From an uncultured Lachnospiraceae bacterium (GTDB lineage: Bacteria > Bacillota > Clostridia > Lachnospirales > Lachnospiraceae): 53,824 nt of DNA. Shown here one piece after another: positions 7,391 to 15,335 of the stretch (its first letter is position 1; every line of letters begins with the position of its first letter). The DNA lies in NCBI GenBank assembly GCA_900314255.1, contig OMUP01000202.1:1-53824 (forward strand). The letters are read 5' to 3'. The notes beneath the pieces were generated by a model, which saw only the letters and a program-made list of their open reading frames with translations, searched no databases and had not been told where the DNA came from. The translations under genes were made by a program, and so were the position numbers.

Positions 7391-8971
7391 TCAGATGTTC
7401 AGCAGACGGCTGTACTCTGCGAGTGCCCCGTCTGTCTCGTGAGCCAGAACTTTCTTTGCGAGGATCTTGCCAAGCTGAACGCCTTCCTGATCGAAGCTGT
7501 TCAGATTCCAGCAGAATCCCTGGAACATAACCTTGTTTTCATAATGCGCAAGAAGGGCACCAAGAGTCTTCGGGGTTACCTCTTCGCCGGTGATGATGCT
7601 CGACGGACGGCCGCCCTCGAAATTCTTGTTGCGGTCCGGATTGCTTCTGCCGCATGCGAACGCGACGATCTGGGCTGCCACATTGGCGCACAGCTTCTGC
7701 TGGCTTGTGCTTCCCTGAATCGTATCATCCATGCCGCACTGATTCTTTCTGAATCCGATGAACTGCAGCGGGATGATATTTCTGCCCTGGTGAAGCAGCT
7801 GGTAGAACGAATGCTGTCCGTTCGTTCCCGGCTCGCCGAAGATAACCGGGCCGGTCGGATAAAAGACAGGCTCGCCGAAGCGGTTCACGCTCTTGCCGTT
7901 GCTCTCCATGTCGAGCTGCTGCAGATGGGCCGGGAAACGGGACAGCGCCTGCGAATACGGCAGGATGGCCGTCGCTTCATACCCAAGAATATTTCTCTCA
8001 TATACACCGATCAGCGCGTCGAGCATATCCGGATTCTTCATCGGATCGCTTTCGGCCGCGATCTTGTCCTCGGCCGCAGCGCCCTCAAGAAACTGTGCGA
8101 ACACATCCGGACCGAACGCAAGCGAAAGAACTGCTCCGCCGACCGCCGATGTGGACGAATATCTGCCGCCGATATAATCATCCATGAAGAACGCCGCGAG
8201 ATACCCTTCGTTCTTGGCAAGCGGACTCGTCTCGCTCGTCACGGCGATCATGTGCTTTGCCGGATCAAGGCCTTCCTTCACAAGCGCATTCTTGACAAAT
8301 GTCTCATTCGTCAGCGTCTCCAGCGTTGTGCCGGACTTGGACACCAGAATGAAAATCGCATGAGCCACATCGGTTGAATTCAGAACCTGAGCGGCGTCAT
8401 CCGGATCTACATTGCTGATGAACCGGGCTGTCATTTTCAGCGTGCCGTTTGCTTTTGCCCAGTTCTCCAGCGCCAGATACATGGCTCTCGGTCCCAGGTC
8501 GCTGCCGCCGATACCGATCTGTACGACAGTGGTGAACTTTTCGCCTTTTTCATTCACAATTTCACCGGCATGCACCTTGTTCGCGAAATCTGCGATCCGC
8601 TCCTGCTGCTTCACATAGAAAGCTCTCTTGTCGACACCGTCAGCGACAACGGCATCTCCCAGCTGACCTCTCGTCAGATGATGCAGAACCAGTCTTTTCT
8701 CTCCGGTGTTGATGACAGCGCCGTTATAGAGTTCCTTGAATTTCTCCGCCAGCTGTGCCTCATCAGCAAGCTTCACGAGCTTCTCCAGGATCTCGTCGTC
8801 AACAGCCTTGGCTGCATAGTTGTAATCGAGTCCTTCCGCCATGGGGATGTGATACTTCTTTACGCGTTCCGCCCCGTTCTCACCGCTCATGGCTGCCTTC
8901 AGATCAACTCTTCCGGTATTCTCGAGTTCTCCTGCCGCAGCAAGCTGATCAAAGTTTTTCCATTCTGCCAC
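7391..8971 (-). CDS. pgi: Glucose-6-phosphate isomerase
   Basis: A 526-residue enzyme interconverting glucose 6-phosphate and fructose 6-phosphate in glycolysis. Family signatures are visible: VQIGIGGSDLGPRAM, LVSKSGTTLETLTNE, NGQHSFYQLLHQG and GFRKNQCGMDD. It is closer in length to the long E. coli type (549) than to the short Bacillus type (about 450). The start is GTG with GGAAG upstream. It is a single-gene unit divergent from thiC, with an extended -10 promoter. Confidence 0.96.
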   Translation of the reverse strand: MAEWKNFDQLAAAGELENTGRVDLKAAMSGENGAERVKKYHIPMAEGLDYNYAAKAVDDEILEKLVKLADEAQLAEKFKELYNGAVINTGEKRLVLHHLTRGQLGDAVVADGVDKRAFYVKQQERIADFANKVHAGEIVNEKGEKFTTVVQIGIGGSDLGPRAMYLALENWAKANGTLKMTARFISNVDPDDAAQVLNSTDVAHAIFILVSKSGTTLETLTNETFVKNALVKEGLDPAKHMIAVTSETSPLAKNEGYLAAFFMDDYIGGRYSSTSAVGGAVLSLAFGPDVFAQFLEGAAAEDKIAAESDPMKNPDMLDALIGVYERNILGYEATAILPYSQALSRFPAHLQQLDMESNGKSVNRFGEPVFYPTGPVIFGEPGTNGQHSFYQLLHQGRNIIPLQFIGFRKNQCGMDDTIQGSTSQQKLCANVAAQIVAFACGRSNPDRNKNFEGGRPSSIITGEEVTPKTLGALLAHYENKVMFQGFCWNLNSFDQEGVQLGKILAKKVLAHETDGALAEYSRLLNI

Positions 8972-9021
8972 TGTGAACTTCCTTTCTCATTCGATGAATG
9001 TTTGAATGCATTACTGTAAAT

Positions 9022-9030
9022 ATTATATCA
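9022..9030 (-). promoter_or_regulatory. Extended -10 promoter of pgi
   Basis: On the minus strand TGATATAAT (9030-9022) is a perfect TATAAT preceded by TGn. No clear -35 is seen. The start codon is about 50 bases downstream. Confidence 0.55.
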
Positions 9031-9133
9031 CACTGGACGATGCAATTCATTTTTCATAGGGTGCGGGGCAAAAAGTTTCACACACCGATTTTCCGGAATC
9101 AGTCATATCAAGATTTTCGCACAAGATGTGCTG

Positions 9134-9162
9134 TTGCGGACGACGGCACCTGGTGCTAGCAT
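9134..9162 (+). promoter_or_regulatory. Candidate thiC promoter
   Basis: TTGCGG (9134-9139) and TAGCAT (9157-9162) with 17-base spacing. It would give a leader of about 150 bases before thiC. The 347-base gap between pgi and thiC holds this promoter, the pgi promoter and the thiC leader hairpins, and no gene. Confidence 0.4.
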
Positions 9163-9202
9163 AGGAAGGTAATTGTCAATCTGGCGAAAATCCCATTGCA
9201 GA

Positions 9203-9300
9203 TTCTGCTGCGCTCCGGAAGGTATTCCGGCGCACTCTTTTGCAGAAACGGATCTTCCGCCCGGCCTGTTGGGAGCACCACCTCAGGCCTGAATCAGCTC
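9203..9300 (+). promoter_or_regulatory. Structured thiC leader with terminator-like hairpin
   Basis: The first hairpin pairs TGCG (9209-9212) with CGCA (9231-9234) and CCGGAA (9215-9220) with TTCCGG (9225-9230), with a two-base bulge, and is followed by CTCTTTT (9235-9241), as in an intrinsic terminator. TTCTGC (9203-9208) can also pair with GCAGAA (9242-9247). A second hairpin, GGCCTG (9263-9268) with CAGGCC (9284-9289), sits just before the ribosome site. This layout suggests attenuation. The conserved TPP-aptamer blocks are not recognisable. Confidence 0.4.
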
Positions 9301-9318
9301 ATGAAAGGAGCAGGTACT

Positions 9319-10632
9319 ATGGAAAGAAACTATGCAACACAGATGGATGCCGCCAGAAAGGGCATCATCACCTCGGAGATGAAAGCGGTTGCCGAAAAAG
9401 AGCGCCGTACGCCGGAAGAAATCCGCGGATGGGTCGCCGAAGGCAAGGCCGTAATCCCGGCAAACCGCCTTCACACCTGCATCGACCCGAACGGTGTCGG
9501 ATCGATGCTCAAGACTAAAATCAATGTAAATCTCGGCGTTTCGCGCGACTGCAAGGACTATGACGTCGAAATGAAGAAAGTCATGGACGCCGTGAACTGC
9601 GGAGCTGAAGCCATCATGGATCTCTCGAGCCACGGCAATACGCAGCCTTTCCGTCAGAAGCTCACACATGAATGCCCGGCCATGATCGGCACGGTTCCGG
9701 TATATGACGCCGTCATTCATTATCAGAGAGATCTGAACACACTCACCGCGAAGGATTTCATCGATGTTGTGCGGCTTCACGCGCAGGACGGCGTCGATTT
9801 CGTCACCCTTCACTGTGGAATCACAAAAAAGACCGTCGAACAGATCAAATCCGGCAGCCGGAAAATGAACATTGTGAGCCGCGGCGGCTCTCTCATTTTT
9901 GCCTGGATGAGCATGACCGGGGAAGAAAACCCGTTCTATGAATATTTTGATGAAATTCTGGACATCTGCCGCGAATACGATGTGACAATTTCGCTGGGCG
10001 ATGCCTGCCGCCCGGGATGCCTCGCCGACGCTACAGACGGCGTACAGATCGGAGAACTGCTGCGGCTGGGCGAGCTCACCCGCCGCGCATGGGAAAAGGA
10101 TGTCCAGGTCATGATCGAGGGGCCGGGCCATGTGCCGATGGACCAGATCGCTGCCAACATGAAGCTTGAGCAGTCCGTGTGCCACGGCGCTCCGTTCTAC
10201 GTTCTCGGACCGCTCGTGACCGACATCGCACCGGGGTACGACCACATCACGGCTGCCATCGGAGGTGCCATCGCCGCGATGAACGGTGCCGCATTCCTCT
10301 GCTATGTGACGCCGGCTGAACATCTGGCACTTCCGAATGTCGACGATGTGCACGAAGGCATCATGGCAAGCAAAATTGCCGCTCACGCAGCCGACATCGC
10401 CAAAGGCATACCAGGTGCGCGCGAGCAGGATGACCGCATGGCTGACGCCCGCCGGAAACTCGACTGGGAAGCACAGTACAAGGAAGCTCTCGACCCCGCG
10501 CACGCGAAAGCCATCCGCGACAGCCGTCTGCCCGAAGACGATCACTCCGACACCTGCAGCATGTGCGGCAAGTTCTGCGCCGTGCGCAGCATGAACAAAG
10601 CGCTCGCCGGAGAGACGATCGATATACTCTGA
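9319..10632 (+). CDS. thiC: Phosphomethylpyrimidine synthase ThiC
   Basis: A 437-residue radical-SAM enzyme that rearranges aminoimidazole ribotide into hydroxymethylpyrimidine phosphate for thiamine synthesis. The start ATG at 9319 has AAAGGAG eight bases upstream; the frame is open further upstream but without a ribosome site. Family blocks include [13 protein letters not shown]-like [19 protein letters not shown] and [11 protein letters not shown]. The C-terminal cluster motif reads CSMCGKFC (Cys413, 416 and 420), a C-x2-C-x3-C spacing, one residue shorter than the C-x2-C-x4-C of the E. coli enzyme. No other thiamine gene is in the window. Confidence 0.95.
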   Translation: MERNYATQMDAARKGIITSEMKAVAEKERRTPEEIRGWVAEGKAVIPANRLHTCIDPNGVGSMLKTKINVNLGVSRDCKDYDVEMKKVMDAVNCGAEAIMDLSSHGNTQPFRQKLTHECPAMIGTVPVYDAVIHYQRDLNTLTAKDFIDVVRLHAQDGVDFVTLHCGITKKTVEQIKSGSRKMNIVSRGGSLIFAWMSMTGEENPFYEYFDEILDICREYDVTISLGDACRPGCLADATDGVQIGELLRLGELTRRAWEKDVQVMIEGPGHVPMDQIAANMKLEQSVCHGAPFYVLGPLVTDIAPGYDHITAAIGGAIAAMNGAAFLCYVTPAEHLALPNVDDVHEGIMASKIAAHAADIAKGIPGAREQDDRMADARRKLDWEAQYKEALDPAHAKAIRDSRLPEDDHSDTCSMCGKFCAVRSMNKALAGETIDIL

Positions 10633-10848
10633 TACGGGTCTTTTATAACGATGAAACAGCTGGCAGGATCAACGGAAATGAGGAACAAACCTGTTTCCGG
10701 TGCTCCGGCGGGGTAATTCTGAAGCGGGGTGTCAACGGGATTCGGAAATCTGACATTTCCGCTGACATAAATCCCATCTCGAAAGGCATGCCGTCAGCAA
10801 AATTGCAGAAAATTTCCGTATCGATGACAGAAAAGCATGTTTCTTGCG
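10633..10848. other. Gene-free stretch after thiC with scattered GGAAAT motifs
   Basis: No credible gene is present. It contains decayed copies of the motif in the adjacent array, such as GGAAATCTGACATTTCC around 10744-10762, and CAACGGAAATGAG (10670-10682), whose reverse complement recurs twice near the right end of the window. No clear terminator for thiC with a T-run was seen. Confidence 0.5.
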
Positions 10849-10911
10849 AAAATTTTCATCGGAAACAAGCAAAAAGAAATTTCCGGTGACCCGGCGGCTC
10901 TAAGTGAGATC

Positions 10912-10952
10912 AAAAAGTCACCGGAAATCAAGAAAAAGAAATTTCCGGTGAC
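10912..10952 (-). terminator. Second tandem terminator after ilvBN
   Basis: Read on the minus strand: a perfect 12-base stem GTCACCGGAAAT (10952-10941) and ATTTCCGGTGAC (10928-10917), a 12-base loop, then TTTTT (10916-10912). It is a very good intrinsic terminator inside the 62-bp repeat. A third, decayed copy lies at 10889-10849. Confidence 0.85.
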
Positions 10953-10973
10953 AGCAGGCCGCTTAATCAGGAT

Positions 10974-11014
10974 AAAAAGTCATCGGGAATCACCAGCATT
11001 TATTATTCCGATGA
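10974..11014 (-). terminator. First tandem terminator after ilvBN
   Basis: Minus-strand stem TCATCGGAAT (11014-11005) with ATTCCCGATGA (10990-10980), ten pairs with one bulged base, followed by C and TTTTT. It lies 60 bases after the ilvN stop. Confidence 0.75.
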
Positions 11015-11073
11015 TGAGAAGGCCAGGCGAGGGCTGAAATCATCACCGGATATTTCATGAACTTGAATCCTTC

Positions 11074-11547
11074 TCACTTCTTCGCCATTGCGATGGTTCC
11101 GGTCCTCTGTGTCTCGAGGATGCCGAACGGTTTGCACAGCATGATGAAGTCTTCTATGGATTCGGGGTCTGTCGCCATCTCGACGATCATGTATTTGGGC
11201 GATACGTGCATGATCTTGGCGCCCATGACAGAGCAGAGCTCGATCAGCGCCGCGCGGTTTGTCGCCGAGTATGCGACTTTGATCAGAAGCATCTCCAGCT
11301 CGACCGTTCTCGTCTCATCGAGCCGGCGAACCTTGATGACATCGACTTTCTTGTTCAGCTGTTTTTCGATCTGCGAAATGGTCCGCTCATCTCCGGTAGA
11401 TACGATCGTCATGCTGGAGACGTCCTTCTGGTCCGTCGTTCCCACGGCAAGCGAGTCGATGTTGAAGCCGCGGCGCGCAAACAGTCCGGAAATCGCGGAA
11501 AGAACGCCGTCTTTATTCTCAACTAGAACCGAAAATATTCCTCTCAT
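11074..11547 (-). CDS. ilvN: Acetolactate synthase small (regulatory) subunit
   Basis: A 157-residue regulatory subunit with an N-terminal ACT domain (about residues 1-75, beginning GIFSVLVENKDGVLSAISGL) and the usual C-terminal ALS_ss region. In characterised systems it stimulates the catalytic subunit and gives feedback inhibition by valine or another branched amino acid. It starts 13 bases after the ilvB stop with GAGAGGAGG upstream, so the two subunits are made together. Tandem terminators follow. Confidence 0.94.
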   Translation of the reverse strand: MRGIFSVLVENKDGVLSAISGLFARRGFNIDSLAVGTTDQKDVSSMTIVSTGDERTISQIEKQLNKKVDVIKVRRLDETRTVELEMLLIKVAYSATNRAALIELCSVMGAKIMHVSPKYMIVEMATDPESIEDFIMLCKPFGILETQRTGTIAMAKK

Positions 11548-11560
11548 ACAGCGCCTCCTC

Positions 11561-13183
11561 TCACTTTGTCTTGTCCGAGCTGTCTACGTCGCAGACCATC
11601 AGCGCTGCGCGGCCGCAGGCAAGAAAACGGTCCAGTGCATCCGGAAGCGCCTCATTGGAGTCGACGTGAAAATATTCCATGTCATAGCTCTCTGCGAGCT
11701 TGTCGTATTTCGGATAATCGTAGAGCGCTACGCCCGAATAATGGCCGTGATAGACCTTTTCCTGATGCTCTCTCACCAGACCGAGATACCGGTTCTTGAC
11801 GACGATGAGCTTCATCGGAAGCTTGTTGACCGCGATGGTGGCGAGCTCATACATAGACATCTGGAACGCGCCGTCGCCTGCCACTGTAACAACCTGCTTG
11901 TCCGGCGCGGCACACTTTGCGCCGATGGAAGCCGGAATGGAATACCCCATCGTTCCCATGCCGCCGGTTGTGAGAAAGCGGCCATTTTTCATGATGTAGT
12001 TGTCCGCGGACCAGAGCTGATTCTGCCCCACATCTGCCACGTAGATGCCGTCGTCGTCCATCTTCTCGGAAAGCGTCGTGACAAGTGTCATCGGATTCAC
12101 CAGCTTGTCGCTGAAAACGCGGGTGTCGACGGTGCTTTTCTTGATTTCCTCAAGCGTCTGGATCCAGCTTTCTGTTTCGACGTGAATGTCCGCGTCCAGA
12201 AGTTCCTGGAAGATCAGCTTTGCATCACCAACCAGCGGGATTGTCGGTCCGAGATTCTTGCCGATCTCAGCGGAGTCGACATCGATGTGAATGACTTTCA
12301 GGCGCTGCTCAAGGGCATCGGGTTTTGGAACAGCGCGGTCTGCCACCCGGGCGCCGACGATGATCAGAAGGTCCGCGTTTGAAACCGCCTTGTTGGCGTA
12401 TGGCTTGCCGTTATTGCCGAGCATGCCGAAATACAGCGGATGTTTCTTCGGCATGACGCCTATCCCCATCATGGTGCTGACAAGCGGAATGCTGAACTTC
12501 TCGCAGAACGTGCGGATTTCCTGTTCCGCATTGCCCAGAATGACGCCGCCACCGGCGCAGATCAGAGGCTTCTTCGACTTGTTGATGGTCTCGATCACCT
12601 TGTCCATCTGCGATTTGTTGCCCTTGGCCGTCGGCTTGTAGCCGCGGATATCGACAGTCTGCGGGTAGCGGAATGCCTTTTCAAGCTTCTGCGCCTGCAC
12701 GTCGCAGGGAATATCGATCAGAACCGGCCCCTTGCGCCCCGTGTTCGCAATGAAAAATGCTTCCCGGAATACTTTCGGAATGTCATCCGCGTTTTTGACC
12801 AGGTAGCTGTATTTGACAAAACTGGAGGTGGCGCCGCGCATATCGGCTTCCTGAAATACGTCGCGTCCCAGGAGCGCGCTGTTCACCTGGCCGGTGATTG
12901 CGACAAGCGGGATGCTGTCCGCGTAAGCCGTCGCCAGAGCCGTGATCAGGTTCGTGGCTCCGGGGCCCGACGACGTGACGCAAACGCCGGGTCTGCGCGA
13001 AATGCGCGCATAGCCGCTCGCGGCATGGCCTGCCGCCTGCTCCTGTCTTACCAGAATATGCCGGATACTATCCTGATTATATATAGCCTCATAAAAAGGA
13101 GCGATGGCAACGCCCGGGATTCCGAAGATCGTTGTCACCCCCTCCTCCTGAAGGCATCTCACCATGGCTTCCGCACCGTTCAT
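11561..13183 (-). CDS. ilvB: Acetolactate synthase large (catalytic) subunit
   Basis: A 540-residue thiamine-diphosphate enzyme for the first common step of valine, leucine and isoleucine synthesis. The activating glutamate is in VRQEQAAGHAASGYAR (about 43-58), the substrate-binding region includes SSGPGATNLITAL, and the ThDP-Mg motif begins VAGDGAFQMS. The usual NNGYLGMVRQWQ-like end of that motif reads KNRYLGLVREHQ here, a mild departure. The start ATG has GGGAGG upstream. A palindrome-overlapped promoter precedes it and ilvN follows. No leader peptide with branched-chain codons was recognised. Confidence 0.94.
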   Translation of the reverse strand: MNGAEAMVRCLQEEGVTTIFGIPGVAIAPFYEAIYNQDSIRHILVRQEQAAGHAASGYARISRRPGVCVTSSGPGATNLITALATAYADSIPLVAITGQVNSALLGRDVFQEADMRGATSSFVKYSYLVKNADDIPKVFREAFFIANTGRKGPVLIDIPCDVQAQKLEKAFRYPQTVDIRGYKPTAKGNKSQMDKVIETINKSKKPLICAGGGVILGNAEQEIRTFCEKFSIPLVSTMMGIGVMPKKHPLYFGMLGNNGKPYANKAVSNADLLIIVGARVADRAVPKPDALEQRLKVIHIDVDSAEIGKNLGPTIPLVGDAKLIFQELLDADIHVETESWIQTLEEIKKSTVDTRVFSDKLVNPMTLVTTLSEKMDDDGIYVADVGQNQLWSADNYIMKNGRFLTTGGMGTMGYSIPASIGAKCAAPDKQVVTVAGDGAFQMSMYELATIAVNKLPMKLIVVKNRYLGLVREHQEKVYHGHYSGVALYDYPKYDKLAESYDMEYFHVDSNEALPDALDRFLACGRAALMVCDVDSSDKTK

Positions 13184-13211
13184 GATCTGTCCTCCCTGAT
13201 TATTTCGTTGT

Positions 13212-13247
13212 GGGTATTATGATACCCAAGCATTCGCGAAAAAACAA
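13212..13247 (-). promoter_or_regulatory. ilvBN promoter with overlapping palindrome
   Basis: On the minus strand TTGTTT (13247-13242) and TATCAT (13224-13219) are spaced 17. A perfect inverted repeat, GGGTAT-4 bases-ATACCC (13212-13227), covers the -10 and is a good candidate operator; the regulator is unknown. Confidence 0.55.
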
Positions 13248-13260
13248 GCTTACAGGCGCA

Positions 13261-13293
13261 AAAAGCCCCGGAGTCTGAATTACTCCGGGACTT
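13261..13293 (-). terminator. Terminator after the HEAT-repeat gene
   Basis: CCCGGAGT (13267-13274) pairs with ACTCCGGG (13282-13289); on the minus strand the stem is followed by GCTTTTT. It separates the small HEAT gene from ilvB. Confidence 0.85.
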
Positions 13294-13316
13294 TTGCCGC
13301 TGCTTGTTTAAATGTC

Positions 13317-13661
13317 TCAGCCGTTCTTGTGGCAGGCCTGAATGGCGTCAACGAGAGCCTCTCTCAGCTTGCTGCCTTCCGGAGCAGATGCCATGTACTG
13401 CTGCAGGAAAGTAACTGCATGCTCTGATCCAACCTTCTGCAGTGTGTTGCAGCATTCGATCTTTACATCGTCATCTCCCGCGTCCATCAGACGGAAGATC
13501 AGATCGATGCAGCTGTTGTCAGAAGATCCGGCGCAGGCCTTTGCAAGCTTGAGCTGTGTGTCCTTGTCCTCATGAACATACTTGTCCAGGTCCGCGAACT
13601 TGTGCTTTGCGACCAGCTTCGCCATCTTCTCGGACGGATCCTTACTGCCGAATAATCCCAT
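13317..13661 (-). CDS. Small HEAT-repeat-like protein
   Basis: About 114 residues, predicted all-helical. The segment from about residue 25 to the end has the repeating helix pairs of HEAT or armadillo proteins (for example DDDVKIECCNTLQKVG followed by EHAVTFLQQYM). No signal peptide or membrane segment is visible, so it is probably cytosolic. The ATG at 13661 is chosen because AAGGA lies six bases upstream; the in-frame ATG at 13667 is too close to that site. It lies 63 bases after galT and may be read through from that operon. A partner or function cannot be inferred. Confidence 0.75.
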   Translation of the reverse strand: MGLFGSKDPSEKMAKLVAKHKFADLDKYVHEDKDTQLKLAKACAGSSDNSCIDLIFRLMDAGDDDVKIECCNTLQKVGSEHAVTFLQQYMASAPEGSKLREALVDAIQACHKNG

Positions 13662-13730
13662 AACCATTCCTTCTTTCTGTAAAAATGTACTGGCTATATA
13701 CTAGCACAAATAAAAAGCGTTTTCATCCGA

Positions 13731-15296
13731 TTACAGTCCGCTGTTGACGGAATTGACAAATTTTATAAAACTTTCACGTCCCGCGTCTGTATCCTTGAAC
13801 ACACCGGCATCCTGAAGCACCCGGGAGAAGACGACGCCGATCTCATGCTGCAGTATCTGGCGCAGTTTTTCTCTGTCCGCATCCGCAAACGGAGCCTTTT
13901 CTGGTGCAAACTCCGGATGTCTGGCGATGATATCTTTTACCCAGTCCGCGTGTGAAGCAATCTTCGGATTATCAGCCACACAGCCTCCGGCAAGAATGGT
14001 ATCCATCACCAGCGCCATCTCCGATTTCAGACGCGCCGGCAGCACCGCAAGCCCCATGACCTCGATCAGGCCGATGTTTTCCTTCTTGATGTGATGCAGC
14101 TCCTGGTGCGGATGAAAGATCCCGAGCGGATACTCATTGGTCGTCCGGTTGTTCCGCAGAACCAGGTCAAGCTCATACTTCTGCCCCTTGCGGCGGGCAA
14201 TCGGTGTAATCGTATTGTGCGGTGTCTGCACGCCGTTTTCATCCGTGAAAGCAAGAATCTGTGCCGACTCGTCAGAATATCCCCGCCACGCGGCAAGAAT
14301 CCTGTCCGCAAGCTGTGTGATGCTCTCCGGGTTACTTCCGTCAAGCCGGATCACCGACATCGGCCAGTTGACAATCCCGGCCTCTACATCATCAAAGCCC
14401 TTGAACGCGATCTTCTCCCGCACTGGGGCCTTTTCCATGGCAAATGTATACCGTCCGCCCTGAAAGTGCTCATGCGTCAGGATCGAGCCTCCGACGATCG
14501 GCAGATCCGCGTTGGAACCGATTGTGTAGTGCGGGAACATCTCCACAAACTGAAGCAGCCGCACGAAAGTCATACGGTCGATCTTCATCGGAACATGCTC
14601 ACCGGAGAGCACGATGCAGTGCTCATTGTAATACACATACGGGCTGTACTGCATGTACCAGGTCTGCCCCCCGAGTGTGAGCGGAATCAGGCGGATTGTC
14701 TGCCGGGCCGGGTGATCCAGCCGCCCGGCATATCCTTCATTTTCCGGGCAGAGCAGGCACTTCGGATACACTGCACTCTTGCGCTTTAACGCTGCAGCGA
14801 TAGCCTTCGGGTCCTTCTCCGGCTTGGAGAGATTGATCGTGATATCAAGATCGCCGTACTTTGTCTTCGTAACCCACTTCAGATCCTTCTTCACACGATA
14901 CGTCCGGATGTAGTCACTGTCGCGGGAAAGCTTGTAAAAATACGTTGTAGCCGCCTCTGGGCTTTCGCGGTACAGCTTGCGAAAATGGGAAATCACCTGC
15001 GAGGGCCGCGGCGTCAGGCAGTTCATGAGACGGGTGTCAAAAAGATCCCGCCCGGCCGTGCCGTCCTCACACACGCCCCGCGACACCGCATCATCAATCA
15101 GTTCTTTTAAAATTGCCTCCAGATCAGAAGTCTCCGCAGCCGGCCCGATGTCAAATGCCGTAAAATCCGGCGAAGGTTCATACCGGCACACGTCCAGCAG
15201 CTGATTGGCTGCATACATTGCGTCATCTTTTTCAATCAGTCCTGTGGCAAGACCATATGCCACCAGCCTTCTGATCCCCTCTTCTGTTCTGTTCAT
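13731..15296 (-). CDS. galT: UDP-glucose-hexose-1-phosphate uridylyltransferase
   Basis: A 521-residue Leloir-pathway enzyme that exchanges galactose 1-phosphate for the glucose 1-phosphate of UDP-glucose. The length and sequence match the long Firmicute class of GalT rather than the 350-residue E. coli class; recognisable blocks are GGSILTHEHFQGG (about 255-267) and LGIFHPHQELHHIKKENIGL. It starts 39 bases after galK with AAGGAAGAGG upstream and is the last clear member of the operon. galE is not in the window. Confidence 0.94.
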   Translation of the reverse strand: MNRTEEGIRRLVAYGLATGLIEKDDAMYAANQLLDVCRYEPSPDFTAFDIGPAAETSDLEAILKELIDDAVSRGVCEDGTAGRDLFDTRLMNCLTPRPSQVISHFRKLYRESPEAATTYFYKLSRDSDYIRTYRVKKDLKWVTKTKYGDLDITINLSKPEKDPKAIAAALKRKSAVYPKCLLCPENEGYAGRLDHPARQTIRLIPLTLGGQTWYMQYSPYVYYNEHCIVLSGEHVPMKIDRMTFVRLLQFVEMFPHYTIGSNADLPIVGGSILTHEHFQGGRYTFAMEKAPVREKIAFKGFDDVEAGIVNWPMSVIRLDGSNPESITQLADRILAAWRGYSDESAQILAFTDENGVQTPHNTITPIARRKGQKYELDLVLRNNRTTNEYPLGIFHPHQELHHIKKENIGLIEVMGLAVLPARLKSEMALVMDTILAGGCVADNPKIASHADWVKDIIARHPEFAPEKAPFADADREKLRQILQHEIGVVFSRVLQDAGVFKDTDAGRESFIKFVNSVNSGL

Positions 15297-15335
15297 GCCC
15301 CTCTTCCTTTCAGAACGCCTTTTCTGACCGTTTCA

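Larger units (their letters stand above)
10849..11055. repeat. Tandem 62-bp repeats of alternating inverted arms
   Basis: The plus-strand motif AAAAAGAAATTTCCGGTGAC occurs at 10871-10890 and 10933-10952. The inverted-type arm AAAAAGTCACCGGAAATC at 10912-10929 recurs as AAAAAGTCATCGGGAATC at 10974-10991. Both pairs are exactly 62 bases apart, and decayed arms occur at about 10856 and 11043, giving up to four copies. Each arm can pair with the one on either side. Confidence 0.85.

Noticed and set aside
9060-9318. A TPP riboswitch before thiC
   Set aside because: Expected from biology, but the conserved CUGAGA block is missing and only one short stretch resembles the 3' aptamer segment. It is reported only as a structured leader.
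10563-10889. A 108-codon frame running from the end of thiC into the repeat array
   Set aside because: It starts inside thiC in another frame, has no ribosome site and reads through repeats with no recognisable protein character.
10849-11055. A CRISPR array
   Set aside because: Repeats alternate in orientation, are few, and have near-constant rather than variable spacers; no cas genes are present. They fit tandem terminators instead.
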